This document shows, piece after piece, positions 5,534-11,949 of a stretch of 11,949 nucleotides of DNA (within the stretch, counting starts at the first letter, position 1; each line of letters starts with the position of its first letter). Origin of the DNA: DATADF01 sp046263155 (lineage in GTDB: Bacteria; Actinomycetota; CADDZG01; WHSQ01); NCBI GenBank assembly GCA_046263155.1, contig JBHELF010000003.1, forward strand, positions 1 through 11,949, in the 5' to 3' direction. Position numbers and translations under genes: made by a program. The notes under the pieces are model-generated. The model saw only the letters and a program-made list of their open reading frames with translations, was not told where the DNA came from and ran no database searches.

Positions 5534-7115
5534 ACAGGGGCACGTTTCCGTGTTTACGCTGCGGGATCGTCTCGCGCTTCGAGCGCAGCATCTCGAGGGC
5601 TTGCACCAGCTTCTGACGTGTCTCCTGCGGCTCGATGACATCGTCTACGTAGCCCCGTTCCGCGGCGATGTAGGGATTCGAAAACTTCTCGCCGTAATCG
5701 GCGATCAGCTCGGCCCGTTTGCCTTCCGCGTTGTCGGACGAAGCGATCTCCTTGCGGTGAATGATGTTCACGGCCCCCTCGGCGCCCATTACCGCGATCT
5801 GCGCCGTGGGCCACGCAAACGAGATATCGGCGCGGATGTGTTTGGAGTTCATGACCACGTACGCGCCGCCGTAGGCCTTACGAGTAATGACGGTCAGGCG
5901 GGGCACGGTGGCTTCGGTGAACGCGTAGAGCAACTTGGACCCATGGCGGATTATGCCGCCGTACTCCTGTTCGGTGCCGGGAAGGAATCCGGGCACGTCG
6001 ACGAAGGTGACGAGCGGGATGTTAAACGCGTCGCAAAAACGCACGAAGCGAGCGGCTTTCGTGGATGACGTGATGTCCAGCGTTCCGGCGAGGACCTGCG
6101 GCTGATTGGCGACAACACCAACGGGGTGCCCCGCCAGTCGAGCGAATCCACAAATGATGTTCTGGGCCCAGTGGGCATGAACCTCGAAGAACTCGCCGTC
6201 GTCGAAAACCGACTCGATCACTCGATGCATGTCGTAGGGCTTGTTGGCGGAATCGGGCATCAGGTCCAGTAGCTCGTCACAAGAACGCGCGGGATCGTCT
6301 GTCGGGGGGAAGTAGGGCGGAGACTCGAAGTTGTTCGCCGGCAGGAACGACATCAGGTAACGAACCTGGGCGAGGCAATCCTCATCATTGGCCGCGACGA
6401 AATGCGCCACTCCCGACTTGGTTGCGTGGCTCATCGCACCACCGAGCTCTTCCTGACTTACCTCTTCTCCGGTGACGGCTTTGATGACCTCCGGCCCCGT
6501 GATGAACATGTGGGACGTCTCCGACACCATGAAGGTGAAGTCGGTCATCGCCGGCGAATACACGGCGCCGCCGGCGCAGGGCCCCATGATCGCCGAGATC
6601 TGGGGGATGACACCGGAGCAGCGCACGTTGCGGTCGAAGATGTAGCCGTAACCGGCGAGTGAAGCGGCCCCCTCCTGGATCCGAGCGCCGCCCGAATCAT
6701 TGAGCCCGATTACCGGCGCCCCCGTCTCGAGCGCGAGGTCCATGATCTTGCAGACCTTCTCGCCCATCACCTCGCCCAGCGAGCCGCCGAAGACCGTGAA
6801 GTCCTGAGCGAAGACGAACACCTTGCGGCCGTCGATGGTGCCCCAGCCGGTAACGACGGCGTCGGAATAGGGGCGCTTGGCCTCGATCCCAAAACCGTGC
6901 GATCGGTGCCGGACGAGCATGTCCGTCTCGACGAACGAGTCGGGATCGAGCAGCTTTTCCAGGCGCTCCCGAGCGGTGAGCTTGCCTCTGTCGTGCTGGC
7001 GGGCGATGGCGTCGGTGCCTCCGGCCACCAGCGCCTGCGCCTTACGATCCTGCAGGTCGGCCAGCTTGGCTTCGATGGGGGGACGATCGCCCGAGGGACT
7101 CTCCTGCGTCGCCAT
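5532..7115 (-). CDS. Acyl-CoA carboxylase carboxyltransferase (beta) subunit, propionyl-CoA carboxylase type
   Basis: This 527-residue protein is full length for PccB/AccD5-type enzymes. It moves CO2 from biotin (carried on the alpha subunit, not in this window) to an acyl-CoA, e.g. propionyl-CoA to methylmalonyl-CoA. The N-terminal crotonase-like half has GKLTARERLEKLLDPDSF, NDSGGARIQEG and GPCAGGAVYSPAM. The C-terminal half has VDVPGFLPGTEQE, KAYGGAYVVMNSKH, AWPTAQIAVMG and the family end KHGNVPL. Val420 stands where propionyl-CoA carboxylases carry Asp (Asp422 of S. coelicolor PccB, from memory) and acetyl-CoA-accepting relatives carry Ile or Cys, so acyl preference is uncertain. Methylmalonyl-CoA decarboxylase alpha subunits also carry an aliphatic residue here. 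The ATG at 7115 is chosen over a longer frame to 7169 because the extra 18 residues look non-conserved and a TANNNT box lies in them. It is first gene of a three-gene operon. Confidence 0.93.
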   Translation of the reverse strand: MATQESPSGDRPPIEAKLADLQDRKAQALVAGGTDAIARQHDRGKLTARERLEKLLDPDSFVETDMLVRHRSHGFGIEAKRPYSDAVVTGWGTIDGRKVFVFAQDFTVFGGSLGEVMGEKVCKIMDLALETGAPVIGLNDSGGARIQEGAASLAGYGYIFDRNVRCSGVIPQISAIMGPCAGGAVYSPAMTDFTFMVSETSHMFITGPEVIKAVTGEEVSQEELGGAMSHATKSGVAHFVAANDEDCLAQVRYLMSFLPANNFESPPYFPPTDDPARSCDELLDLMPDSANKPYDMHRVIESVFDDGEFFEVHAHWAQNIICGFARLAGHPVGVVANQPQVLAGTLDITSSTKAARFVRFCDAFNIPLVTFVDVPGFLPGTEQEYGGIIRHGSKLLYAFTEATVPRLTVITRKAYGGAYVVMNSKHIRADISFAWPTAQIAVMGAEGAVNIIHRKEIASSDNAEGKRAELIADYGEKFSNPYIAAERGYVDDVIEPQETRQKLVQALEMLRSKRETIPQRKHGNVPL

Positions 7116-7124
7116 GTTCCGGCG

Positions 7125-7130
7125 AGTGTA
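7125..7130 (-). promoter_or_regulatory. Candidate leaderless -10 box (TACACT) for the carboxylase operon
   Basis: On the minus strand TACACT is followed by nine bases and the ATG at 7115, without a Shine-Dalgarno. A weak -35-like TTCGGC lies 16 bases upstream of it. It supports the shorter carboxylase start and lies in the 94-base divergent gap shared with the gene at 7210. Confidence 0.45.
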
Positions 7131-7209
7131 GTTGGCCCCCGCTCCTGCCGAAGGGAGAGGGAGACCCAAAATAGGCAGGGGAACAGGGCACGAAGGAGAA
7201 GACTGAGCC

Positions 7210-8103
7210 GTGGCCGTTCGCAGGATGCTCTCCGATTTCAGGGATGTGAGGCAGGCTCTTAAAGACCTGCTGCGTGAGAGCGCGGCCGAGCTCGAGGCGG
7301 CGAGTTACGAAATCACCGCCTCTGCCCGCAGGTTCGCCCGGCGGAGCCGAGCCGTGGTGGACGACAAGCTGAGCTTCTCGGCGACGTTGATGAGGGCCGG
7401 CGAGGTCGACGCTGCCGGCCGCCTGTTGGCGGAGGCCGAGCACGACATCCGGACCGAGGAAGCGGCCCTCTTGGAGCGGGTCAACGAGATCAAACTTGCC
7501 CACGCGGTCCGCCGCGAGCGGATCACCCGACTTCGCCTCGCCCGCACGCTTGCCGTTGCCCTGGTGGGGTCCTGTTTGATGGCGTTTTCGGCGGCCGGCC
7601 TATCGCTCGCAAGCATGTTGGCCGAGCGGATCGGCGATCGTCCTGTGGCCCTCGCCGTCGCGCCCGACCAAGAGGAAGAGATCGCCGCTCCGGAAGAGGA
7701 GCGGGCCCGCTCCGAACGTGGCTCGCGCGCCCTCCGCGGAGTCAAGCTGAAGCTCAGCCCGGACGAGTTCCAGCAATATCTCGCGCTGACCTCGGGACCG
7801 ATTAACAGCAGCGAACTGCAGGCTTTCCTGCTCGACCTTGATCTGTCGGTCGGTTTGGTCCAGCAAGTTGTCAGCGGCGAGGTCTCCGTCGAAGCCGTCA
7901 AAGAGAAGGTGGACGACGTTCCCGCCCTGGTCGTAGAGAAGCCCAAGAAGAAGGCGAAGCGGGCGGCTCGACAGGCCGATCAAGCCGCGCAGCAGGACGA
8001 CAACGAGAACGACCCGAGTCCGTCTCCCTCGCCGAGTCCCTCCGACGACAACAACGACGACAACCCCAGCGAGTCGGAAGACGACTCGATCTTCCCCATT
8101 TAG
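7210..8103 (+). CDS. Unrecognised single-pass membrane protein with coiled-coil and acidic Ser/Pro tail
   Basis: I do not recognise this 297-residue protein. Residues 1-110 are charged, Ala/Glu/Arg-rich and probably helical or coiled-coil. Residues 112-137 form one membrane segment preceded by an Arg-rich stretch (RRERITRLRLAR), suggesting N-terminus inside and C-terminus outside. An acidic linker (152-170) leads to a compact segment (about 176-238; LKLSPDEFQQYL, SSELQAFLLDLDLS, VSGEVSVEAVKEKV) that looks like a small helical domain. The end is basic (KPKKKAKRAARQ) and then a low-complexity Asp/Asn/Ser/Pro tail (263-297, with a PSPSPSPSPS run). The layout resembles a membrane-tethered regulator or envelope protein, but no family motif supports a function. 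The GTG start has a Shine-Dalgarno AAGGAG (7193-7198), 11 bases away. It is divergent from the carboxylase operon and precedes an SDR gene by 17 bases. Confidence 0.8.
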   Translation: MAVRRMLSDFRDVRQALKDLLRESAAELEAASYEITASARRFARRSRAVVDDKLSFSATLMRAGEVDAAGRLLAEAEHDIRTEEAALLERVNEIKLAHAVRRERITRLRLARTLAVALVGSCLMAFSAAGLSLASMLAERIGDRPVALAVAPDQEEEIAAPEEERARSERGSRALRGVKLKLSPDEFQQYLALTSGPINSSELQAFLLDLDLSVGLVQQVVSGEVSVEAVKEKVDDVPALVVEKPKKKAKRAARQADQAAQQDDNENDPSPSPSPSPSDDNNDDNPSESEDDSIFPI

Positions 8104-8120
8104 CAGTCGCCCGACTTGAC

Positions 8121-8867
8121 TTGACGCCGCGGCCGGTTGCCGTGGTCACCGGTGCCTCCGCCGGGATCGGCGCGGCCACCGCCGTGCGGCTCGGCGAAGA
8201 AGGATTCGACCTCGTCTTGGGGGCCCGACGACTTCAGCGGCTCGAGGAGATTGCGAAACGCTGCGGGGGCCGGGCCCTAGAGCTGGACGTGAGGGACCCA
8301 ACGAGCGTTGAGGAATTCGCCGGGGAAATTGACGACGTCAACGTCTTGGTTAACAACGCGGGTCTTGCAAGTGGGTTGGACTCGCTTTCGGAATTGACGG
8401 ACGACACCGCGCTTGTGATGTGGGAGACAAATGTCTTGGGTGTCGTTCGGCTGACCCGTGCTCTGCTCCCGCGGCTGGAGCGCTCGGGCAATGGCCACAT
8501 CGTCAATATTGGTTCCACGGCCGGTTTCGAGACTTACCCCCGCGGCGGCGGTTACACCGCCACCAAGCACGCTCTTCGTGCAATCACGCGCACGCTGCGT
8601 CAAGAGCTACTCGGAAAACCCATACGCGTGAGCGAGGTCTCTCCGGGACTGGTCGAGACGGAGTTCTCGATCGTCCGCTTCGGAGGCGACAAGACCAGAG
8701 CGAAGAAGCCTTATGACGGGATGCAGCCCCTGACGGCGGAGGATGTTGCCGATTGCATAGCGTGGGTCGTCACCCGCCCGGCTCACGTAAACATCGACGA
8801 GATCGTCGTCCGACCGAGGGATCAGGCCACGTCCACTTTGATCCACCGACGGCCGCAGTCACCGTAG
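8121..8867 (+). CDS. Short-chain dehydrogenase, YdfG-like (NADP-dependent 3-hydroxy acid dehydrogenase type)
   Basis: This is a 248-residue SDR, the same length as E. coli YdfG. It has TGASAGIG (10-17), Arg36-Arg37 after the second strand (NADP preference), NNAG (78-81), and the catalytic Asn104, Ser132, Tyr145 and Lys149. The run PGLVETEFSIVRFGGD and the end VNIDEIVVRPRDQA are characteristic of the YdfG/serine 3-dehydrogenase group, which oxidises 3-hydroxy acids such as serine or L-allo-threonine and reduces malonic semialdehyde. The exact substrate cannot be told from sequence. The start is a TTG, the only one that keeps the full cofactor fold; no Shine-Dalgarno is evident, so translation may depend on the preceding gene 17 bases upstream. 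Its end overlaps the convergent PurM-like gene by 9 bases. Confidence 0.87.
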   Translation: MTPRPVAVVTGASAGIGAATAVRLGEEGFDLVLGARRLQRLEEIAKRCGGRALELDVRDPTSVEEFAGEIDDVNVLVNNAGLASGLDSLSELTDDTALVMWETNVLGVVRLTRALLPRLERSGNGHIVNIGSTAGFETYPRGGGYTATKHALRAITRTLRQELLGKPIRVSEVSPGLVETEFSIVRFGGDKTRAKKPYDGMQPLTAEDVADCIAWVVTRPAHVNIDEIVVRPRDQATSTLIHRRPQSP

Positions 8868-9953
8868 TTCCAGCTGCTCGCCGGAATAGGTCACATCGAT
8901 CGGCTTCAGATGAACCCCCCGCGGGCCCGCTTCCACGCGTCCCGCGACCAGCGCGCTCAAACCGCTCGCGGCGGCCGCTTGCACGACCATTTCGGCGCCG
9001 TCGTCCCGGCAGAAAACGGCCAAACCCGCGCCCATGTTGAAGGTTCCATACGCGGCCGCCGCGTCCAACCCGGTCGAATCGACTAGGTAGCTCAGCACCT
9101 CGGGTACGTCCGGGAGCGCCTCGATCTCATAGGACAACTCGCGACGGGCCCGCATCAGCTTGCGCAATCCATGCCCGGTGATGTGGCTGATGTATGTGAC
9201 CTCAATGCGGCGATTCAAAAGCTCCTCCACGAGGCCCACATAGATCGGCGCGGGATCTAACAAGGCGTCGCCGAAGTCGCGGCCCGACGGAAGCTTGGTG
9301 CGCAGACCCTCGGGTAGTTCAGCGGCAACCCGACGCGCCAGGGAGGCGCCGTTGGCGTGAAGCCCGGTGCTCGAAACGAGAACTATGGCGTCCCCAGATT
9401 CCAGGCCATCGCCGAGAATCGGTTCCACTCCGTCGGGGATTCGGCCGACGGAGCTGCCCGCGAGCTCGATGTCGGAGCTCGAGACAAGGCCCGCGAGCGT
9501 GGGGGATTCACCACCGCCCCAGGCGGCGCCGGCGTCGTCGCACGCACGCTTCCATCCCGCTACCAGAGAGTCGAGCCGCCGGTTTCCCGTATAGAACCCG
9601 GCGTCGCCGGTCGCAAAGTAGGCGTTGACGACGAGCGGCAACGCCCCGACACAGCAGAGGTCGTTTGCGATCGCCGCAACCGTGTCGTAAGCGACACCGG
9701 CCCAACGGTCGTTCCCGGTCACGTCCTCGTATTCGCGCGCGAGGAGGGACTTCGTCCCCAGGCACTCGAGCACGAAGGCGAGAACCTCGTTCCCGATGCG
9801 AAAGACGAACGCGGGCTCTCCCAGAGCCGCCGCGATGGGCACGCCACCGCGCGCGCCCGGATTCGAATGTGTGGCGGCGGCGGCGGCGAGGGCCTGCCGT
9901 TTGGCCGCATCGAGCACGTCGTAATCCACGCCGGCTTCGCGGTACGCGTCCAT
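8859..9953 (-). CDS. PurM/AIR-synthase-like protein (divergent phosphoribosylformylglycinamidine cyclo-ligase family)
   Basis: The protein has 364 residues. True PurM closes FGAM to AIR with ATP in purine synthesis. Family blocks are present in order: YREAGVDYD at the N-terminus, ECLGTKS (63-69), IANDLCCVGALPL (Asn97-Asp98), AYFATG, WGGGESPT (145-152), SSTGLHANGASLARR, SHITGHGL and TFNMGAGLAVF. Compared with canonical PurM, the DGVGTK loop is ECLGTK, GGETAEMPG is GGESPTLAG and HLTGGG is HITGHG. It is therefore either a divergent PurM or an AIR-synthase-related ATP-binding enzyme with another substrate. No other purine gene is nearby. The ATG at 9953 is chosen because the family's N-terminal motif starts there and it lies 13 bases after the MFS stop; no Shine-Dalgarno is visible. 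It is the last gene of the epimerase/MFS/PurM-like operon. Confidence 0.82.
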   Translation of the reverse strand: MDAYREAGVDYDVLDAAKRQALAAAAATHSNPGARGGVPIAAALGEPAFVFRIGNEVLAFVLECLGTKSLLAREYEDVTGNDRWAGVAYDTVAAIANDLCCVGALPLVVNAYFATGDAGFYTGNRRLDSLVAGWKRACDDAGAAWGGGESPTLAGLVSSSDIELAGSSVGRIPDGVEPILGDGLESGDAIVLVSSTGLHANGASLARRVAAELPEGLRTKLPSGRDFGDALLDPAPIYVGLVEELLNRRIEVTYISHITGHGLRKLMRARRELSYEIEALPDVPEVLSYLVDSTGLDAAAAYGTFNMGAGLAVFCRDDGAEMVVQAAAASGLSALVAGRVEAGPRGVHLKPIDVTYSGEQLELR

Positions 9954-9966
9954 GCGGCCGACGCTA

Positions 9967-11226
9967 CTAGCCGACCGGCTCGAGGGCTTCGACAACCTCC
10001 GGCTCCTCGCGCGGCGGCACACCCGCCGGCAGCCTCAGCGCCACGAGAAATACCAATGCGGCCGGGAGCGCCCCGATGGCGTAGGCCGTGGGATAGCCCG
10101 GCCCCTGAGCCACGGCCCCGATCGCCGCCGGCGCAATCATGTATCCGAGATCCCCGGCCATTTGGTTGACCCCGACGGCCGTTCCCGAGCCACCGCGGGG
10201 GACTGCATCGGCGAGCAGGCCGCCGGAGGCGACACCGGCCGCGGCCGCGCCACAGCCGATAGCGACCATCAGCGGGAAGAAACCCCAAGGCCAAGATTCG
10301 GTCTGTCCGAGCAAAGCCGTGGCGAGACCGGTCAGGGCCAGCGCGGGCACGAGTACTGCCCGACGCCCGTACCGATCGGCGGCGCGTCCGGCCAGGAACA
10401 GGACAAGGATCTCGCCCGCGGACAGAAGGCTCACCGCGAAGCCGAACTCAGTTCCGCTGAGATCGAGTTGCTCCTGGGCAAAGATCGCCGCGATCTGCTG
10501 GGCGGGGCCGGAGATCGTCCACCACCCCACCAGAGTCGCGAGTAGCGCAACGACGTAACGGAGATCTCCGAAAAGAGGCCGCGCGGCCCGGAGAGCCTCT
10601 AGTGGGGACCTACGAGGCGCGGTGTTCTGGGCCCTCGCCGACATCCCCGCCAGAGCAATCCCCGCGGCCACGAGCAGGGCCGTCCCGTAGATGTGAAACG
10701 GCGCTCGGTAGCCCAACTGATCGCGCAGGACGCCTCCGATCACAGGGCCGATCCCGATTCCCACCAGGAACGAGGATCTCCACAGCCCGGTGGCGCGGCC
10801 CATCGCATGCGAGGGAACTATCTGCAGGACGCGGTTCATCAGCCCGGCGATGAACAGGGCCGAGCCGACTCCTCCGAAACCGCGCGCCAGCACCAGCTGA
10901 GGGAAGGACTGAGCAAAGCCGGCCGCATAGGACGAGGCGGCGACGATGAGGATGCCGAGCACAGTTGAGGCGCGTTCCCCGAACCGGTCGACGAACAAGC
11001 CGCCCGCCAGGCCGAACGAGAACCGGGTGAAGCCGAAGACGAACTGAACCAGACCGACAAGCGCGAGCCCCACGCCAAACGAGCGTGCGAACACCGGAAG
11101 CACGGGGACGACGAGGCCAAATCCCAGGGCGACCGTCACGCCGATCGGAAGAAGGTTGCGAAATTCCCTGATGCGGAGCGGTGAGACGCCCGCAGGCAGG
11201 ACGGGCGCCTGCTCCGCGTTGCTCAA
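9967..11226 (-). CDS. Major facilitator superfamily transporter
   Basis: This 419-residue integral membrane protein has about 12 hydrophobic segments in two halves, typical of MFS drug or metabolite exporters. The loop motif A appears twice: GGLFVDRFGERAS (75-87, between helices 2 and 3) and AGRAADRYGRRA (279-290, between helices 8 and 9), with a central basic cytoplasmic loop (about 195-222). Substrate cannot be read from the sequence; efflux of a drug or metabolite is the usual role for this layout. The start is TTG (11226-11224), overlapping the epimerase stop as TTGA, which implies translational coupling. No upstream in-frame start is better. It is 13 bases before the PurM-like gene. Confidence 0.9.
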   Translation of the reverse strand: MSNAEQAPVLPAGVSPLRIREFRNLLPIGVTVALGFGLVVPVLPVFARSFGVGLALVGLVQFVFGFTRFSFGLAGGLFVDRFGERASTVLGILIVAASSYAAGFAQSFPQLVLARGFGGVGSALFIAGLMNRVLQIVPSHAMGRATGLWRSSFLVGIGIGPVIGGVLRDQLGYRAPFHIYGTALLVAAGIALAGMSARAQNTAPRRSPLEALRAARPLFGDLRYVVALLATLVGWWTISGPAQQIAAIFAQEQLDLSGTEFGFAVSLLSAGEILVLFLAGRAADRYGRRAVLVPALALTGLATALLGQTESWPWGFFPLMVAIGCGAAAAGVASGGLLADAVPRGGSGTAVGVNQMAGDLGYMIAPAAIGAVAQGPGYPTAYAIGALPAALVFLVALRLPAGVPPREEPEVVEALEPVG

Positions 11227-11636
11227 ATTGTCGGAAAGGGCCGTTGGATCAGCTCGACCAGTAAACCGAGGTTCCCTTTGGGATGCACGAAGGCGACCAT
11301 GTGGCCGCGCCCCCCAAGCCGCGGTTGCTCGTCGATGAGCGTGACTCCCTTGTTCCGAAGGTCCGTGAGCGTCGTTTCGAGATCGTCCACTTCATAGGCG
11401 ATGTGATGGAGGCCTTCCCCGCGCCGCTCGATGAACTTGCCGACGGTCGTGTCGGGACGGGTGGGGGCCAAGAGTTGCAGGTAGGTCTCGCCGAGAGACA
11501 GCATCGCTTCCTCGACCCCCTGATCCTCGACGCGCTCCCGGTGGACCACGTCGAGGCCCCAGACATCACGATAGTGGTCGATGGCAGCGTCGAGATCGGT
11601 TACGGCCAGGGCGATGTGTTCGATCTTGCCGAGCAT
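11223..11636 (-). CDS. mce: Methylmalonyl-CoA epimerase
   Basis: This 137-residue glyoxalase/VOC-fold enzyme converts (S)- to (R)-methylmalonyl-CoA, linking propionyl-CoA carboxylase to methylmalonyl-CoA mutase. The metal ligands known from the Propionibacterium enzyme align: His7 (IEHIALAV), Gln54 (TYLQLLAP), His78 (LHHIAYEV) and Glu128 (LLVELIQ), along with the catalytic Glu43 (QGVEEAM). Family phrases such as GVTLIDEQPRLGGRGHMVAFVHPK also fit well. It would work on the product of the carboxylase encoded at 5532-7115 if that enzyme uses propionyl-CoA; the mutase is not in this window. It is the first gene of an operon with an MFS transporter and a PurM-like protein, and has a TANNNT box just upstream. 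Confidence 0.93.
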   Translation of the reverse strand: MLGKIEHIALAVTDLDAAIDHYRDVWGLDVVHRERVEDQGVEEAMLSLGETYLQLLAPTRPDTTVGKFIERRGEGLHHIAYEVDDLETTLTDLRNKGVTLIDEQPRLGGRGHMVAFVHPKGNLGLLVELIQRPFPTI

Positions 11637-11644
11637 GGCGCCGA

Positions 11645-11650
11645 ATCCTA
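11645..11650 (-). promoter_or_regulatory. Candidate leaderless -10 box (TAGGAT) for the epimerase operon
   Basis: On the minus strand TAGGAT is followed by eight bases and the ATG at 11636, with no Shine-Dalgarno between. The upstream sequence at -35 distance (ACAATT, 17 bases away) is a poor match. It lies in the 80-base divergent gap before the dodecin gene. Confidence 0.45.
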
Positions 11651-11716
11651 GAGCGGGTGATCGCGCGAATTGTGGTAGGGAGGGGCGGCAGGAGTGGCGG
11701 ACGGAAGGGAGGGACG

Positions 11717-11949
11717 GTGGCTGGAGACGTCAAGGGTGGTGTCGTAAAGGTCATCGAGCTGGTCGGGAGCTCGCCCAACTCGTTCAGCGACGCGGTACGG
11801 AACGCCGTCGGAACGGCTTCAAAGACGATTAGGAACATCACCGGGGTGGACGTGATGTCGAGCAACGCGGAGGTCGACGGAAGCGGGAACCTCACCAACT
11901 ACAAGGTGCAGGTCAAGATCGCGTTCCTCATCGAGGGCTCCGACGCCGG
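11717..11949 (+). CDS. Dodecin family protein (3' end outside window)
   Basis: The frame opens with GTG at 11717, behind a purine-rich AGGGAGGG (about 11706-11713), and is still open at the window end; 77 residues are visible, already the length of most dodecins (about 65-75). The sequence VVKVIELVGSSPNSFSDAV, then ASKTIRNITGVDV and a final strand YKVQVKIAFLIEG, is the dodecin pattern. Dodecins form hollow 12-mers that bind flavins or CoA and are thought to act as flavin buffers. The Trp that stacks on flavin in the Thermus, mycobacterial and haloarchaeal proteins (LRNLxWFEV) is Gly43 here, so ligand binding may differ. It is divergent from the epimerase operon. Confidence 0.85.
   Translation, partial: MAGDVKGGVVKVIELVGSSPNSFSDAVRNAVGTASKTIRNITGVDVMSSNAEVDGSGNLTNYKVQVKIAFLIEGSDA

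Noticed and set aside
5070..6068. A 332-codon open frame on the plus strand
   Set aside because: It is antisense to the exported-protein and carboxylase genes, both clearly real; long antisense frames are expected in GC-rich DNA, and its translation shows no domain.
7116..7169. An 18-residue N-terminal extension of the carboxyltransferase
   Set aside because: The extension does not look like the family and contains the candidate -10 box; the ATG at 7115 gives the normal length.
9357..10169. A 270-codon open frame on the plus strand
   Set aside because: It is antisense to the PurM-like and MFS genes and is Arg/Pro/Gly-rich shadow sequence without family motifs.
1..11949. CRISPR array, tRNA or rRNA genes, prophage or toxin-antitoxin or defence island
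   Set aside because: No regularly spaced repeats, no cloverleaf or rRNA-like stretches, no integrase or transposase, and the neighbouring genes are mostly metabolic. The lone HNH gene is not enough to call a defence system.

Overview
The window is GC-rich (about 65% by eye) and densely coding, and looks like chromosome from an actinobacterium, probably an uncultured one. Four things point there: a DUF222/HNH endonuclease of the REP13E12 type, an acyl-CoA carboxylase beta gene with an epsilon-subunit-like gene downstream, GTG and TTG starts, and several genes with a TANNNT box 6-9 bases before the start codon and no Shine-Dalgarno, the pattern of leaderless mRNAs. The assignment is inferred from gene content; no rRNA or marker gene is present.

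Layout. Bases 1-1089 (+): the C-terminal two thirds of a 3-hydroxybutyryl-CoA dehydrogenase, then a small putative lipoprotein of lower GC, then a perfect hairpin. Bases 1323-2538 (+): a DUF222/HNH endonuclease gene broken by one extra C near 1591-1594, followed by a second hairpin. Bases 2636-4783 (+): a secreted phosphodiester-glycosidase-family protein whose stop codon abuts the start of a BadH-like short-chain dehydrogenase. Bases 7115-4792 (-): an acyl-CoA carboxylase carboxyltransferase (beta) gene, a small exported protein, and a carboxylase epsilon-like protein, with gaps of 9 and 2 bases. Bases 7210-8867 (+), divergent from the carboxylase: an unrecognised single-pass membrane protein with an acidic Ser/Pro tail, then a YdfG-like short-chain dehydrogenase. 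Bases 11636-8859 (-): methylmalonyl-CoA epimerase, an MFS transporter (TTGA overlap) and a divergent PurM/AIR-synthase-like protein. Bases 11717-11949 (+): a dodecin cut by the window end.

The common theme is acyl-CoA metabolism: 3-hydroxyacyl-CoA oxidation, a BadH-like hydroxyacyl-CoA dehydrogenase, acyl-CoA (probably propionyl- and/or acetyl-CoA) carboxylation, and epimerisation of methylmalonyl-CoA. Carboxylase and epimerase could act in sequence, but they are in separate transcription units about 4 kb apart. No clear new defence or mobile system is visible. The most interesting points are the exported protein inside the carboxylase operon, the PurM-like protein with an altered signature loop in an epimerase/transporter operon, the frameshifted HNH gene, the dodecin without its usual flavin-stacking Trp, and the recurring leaderless promoter pattern.
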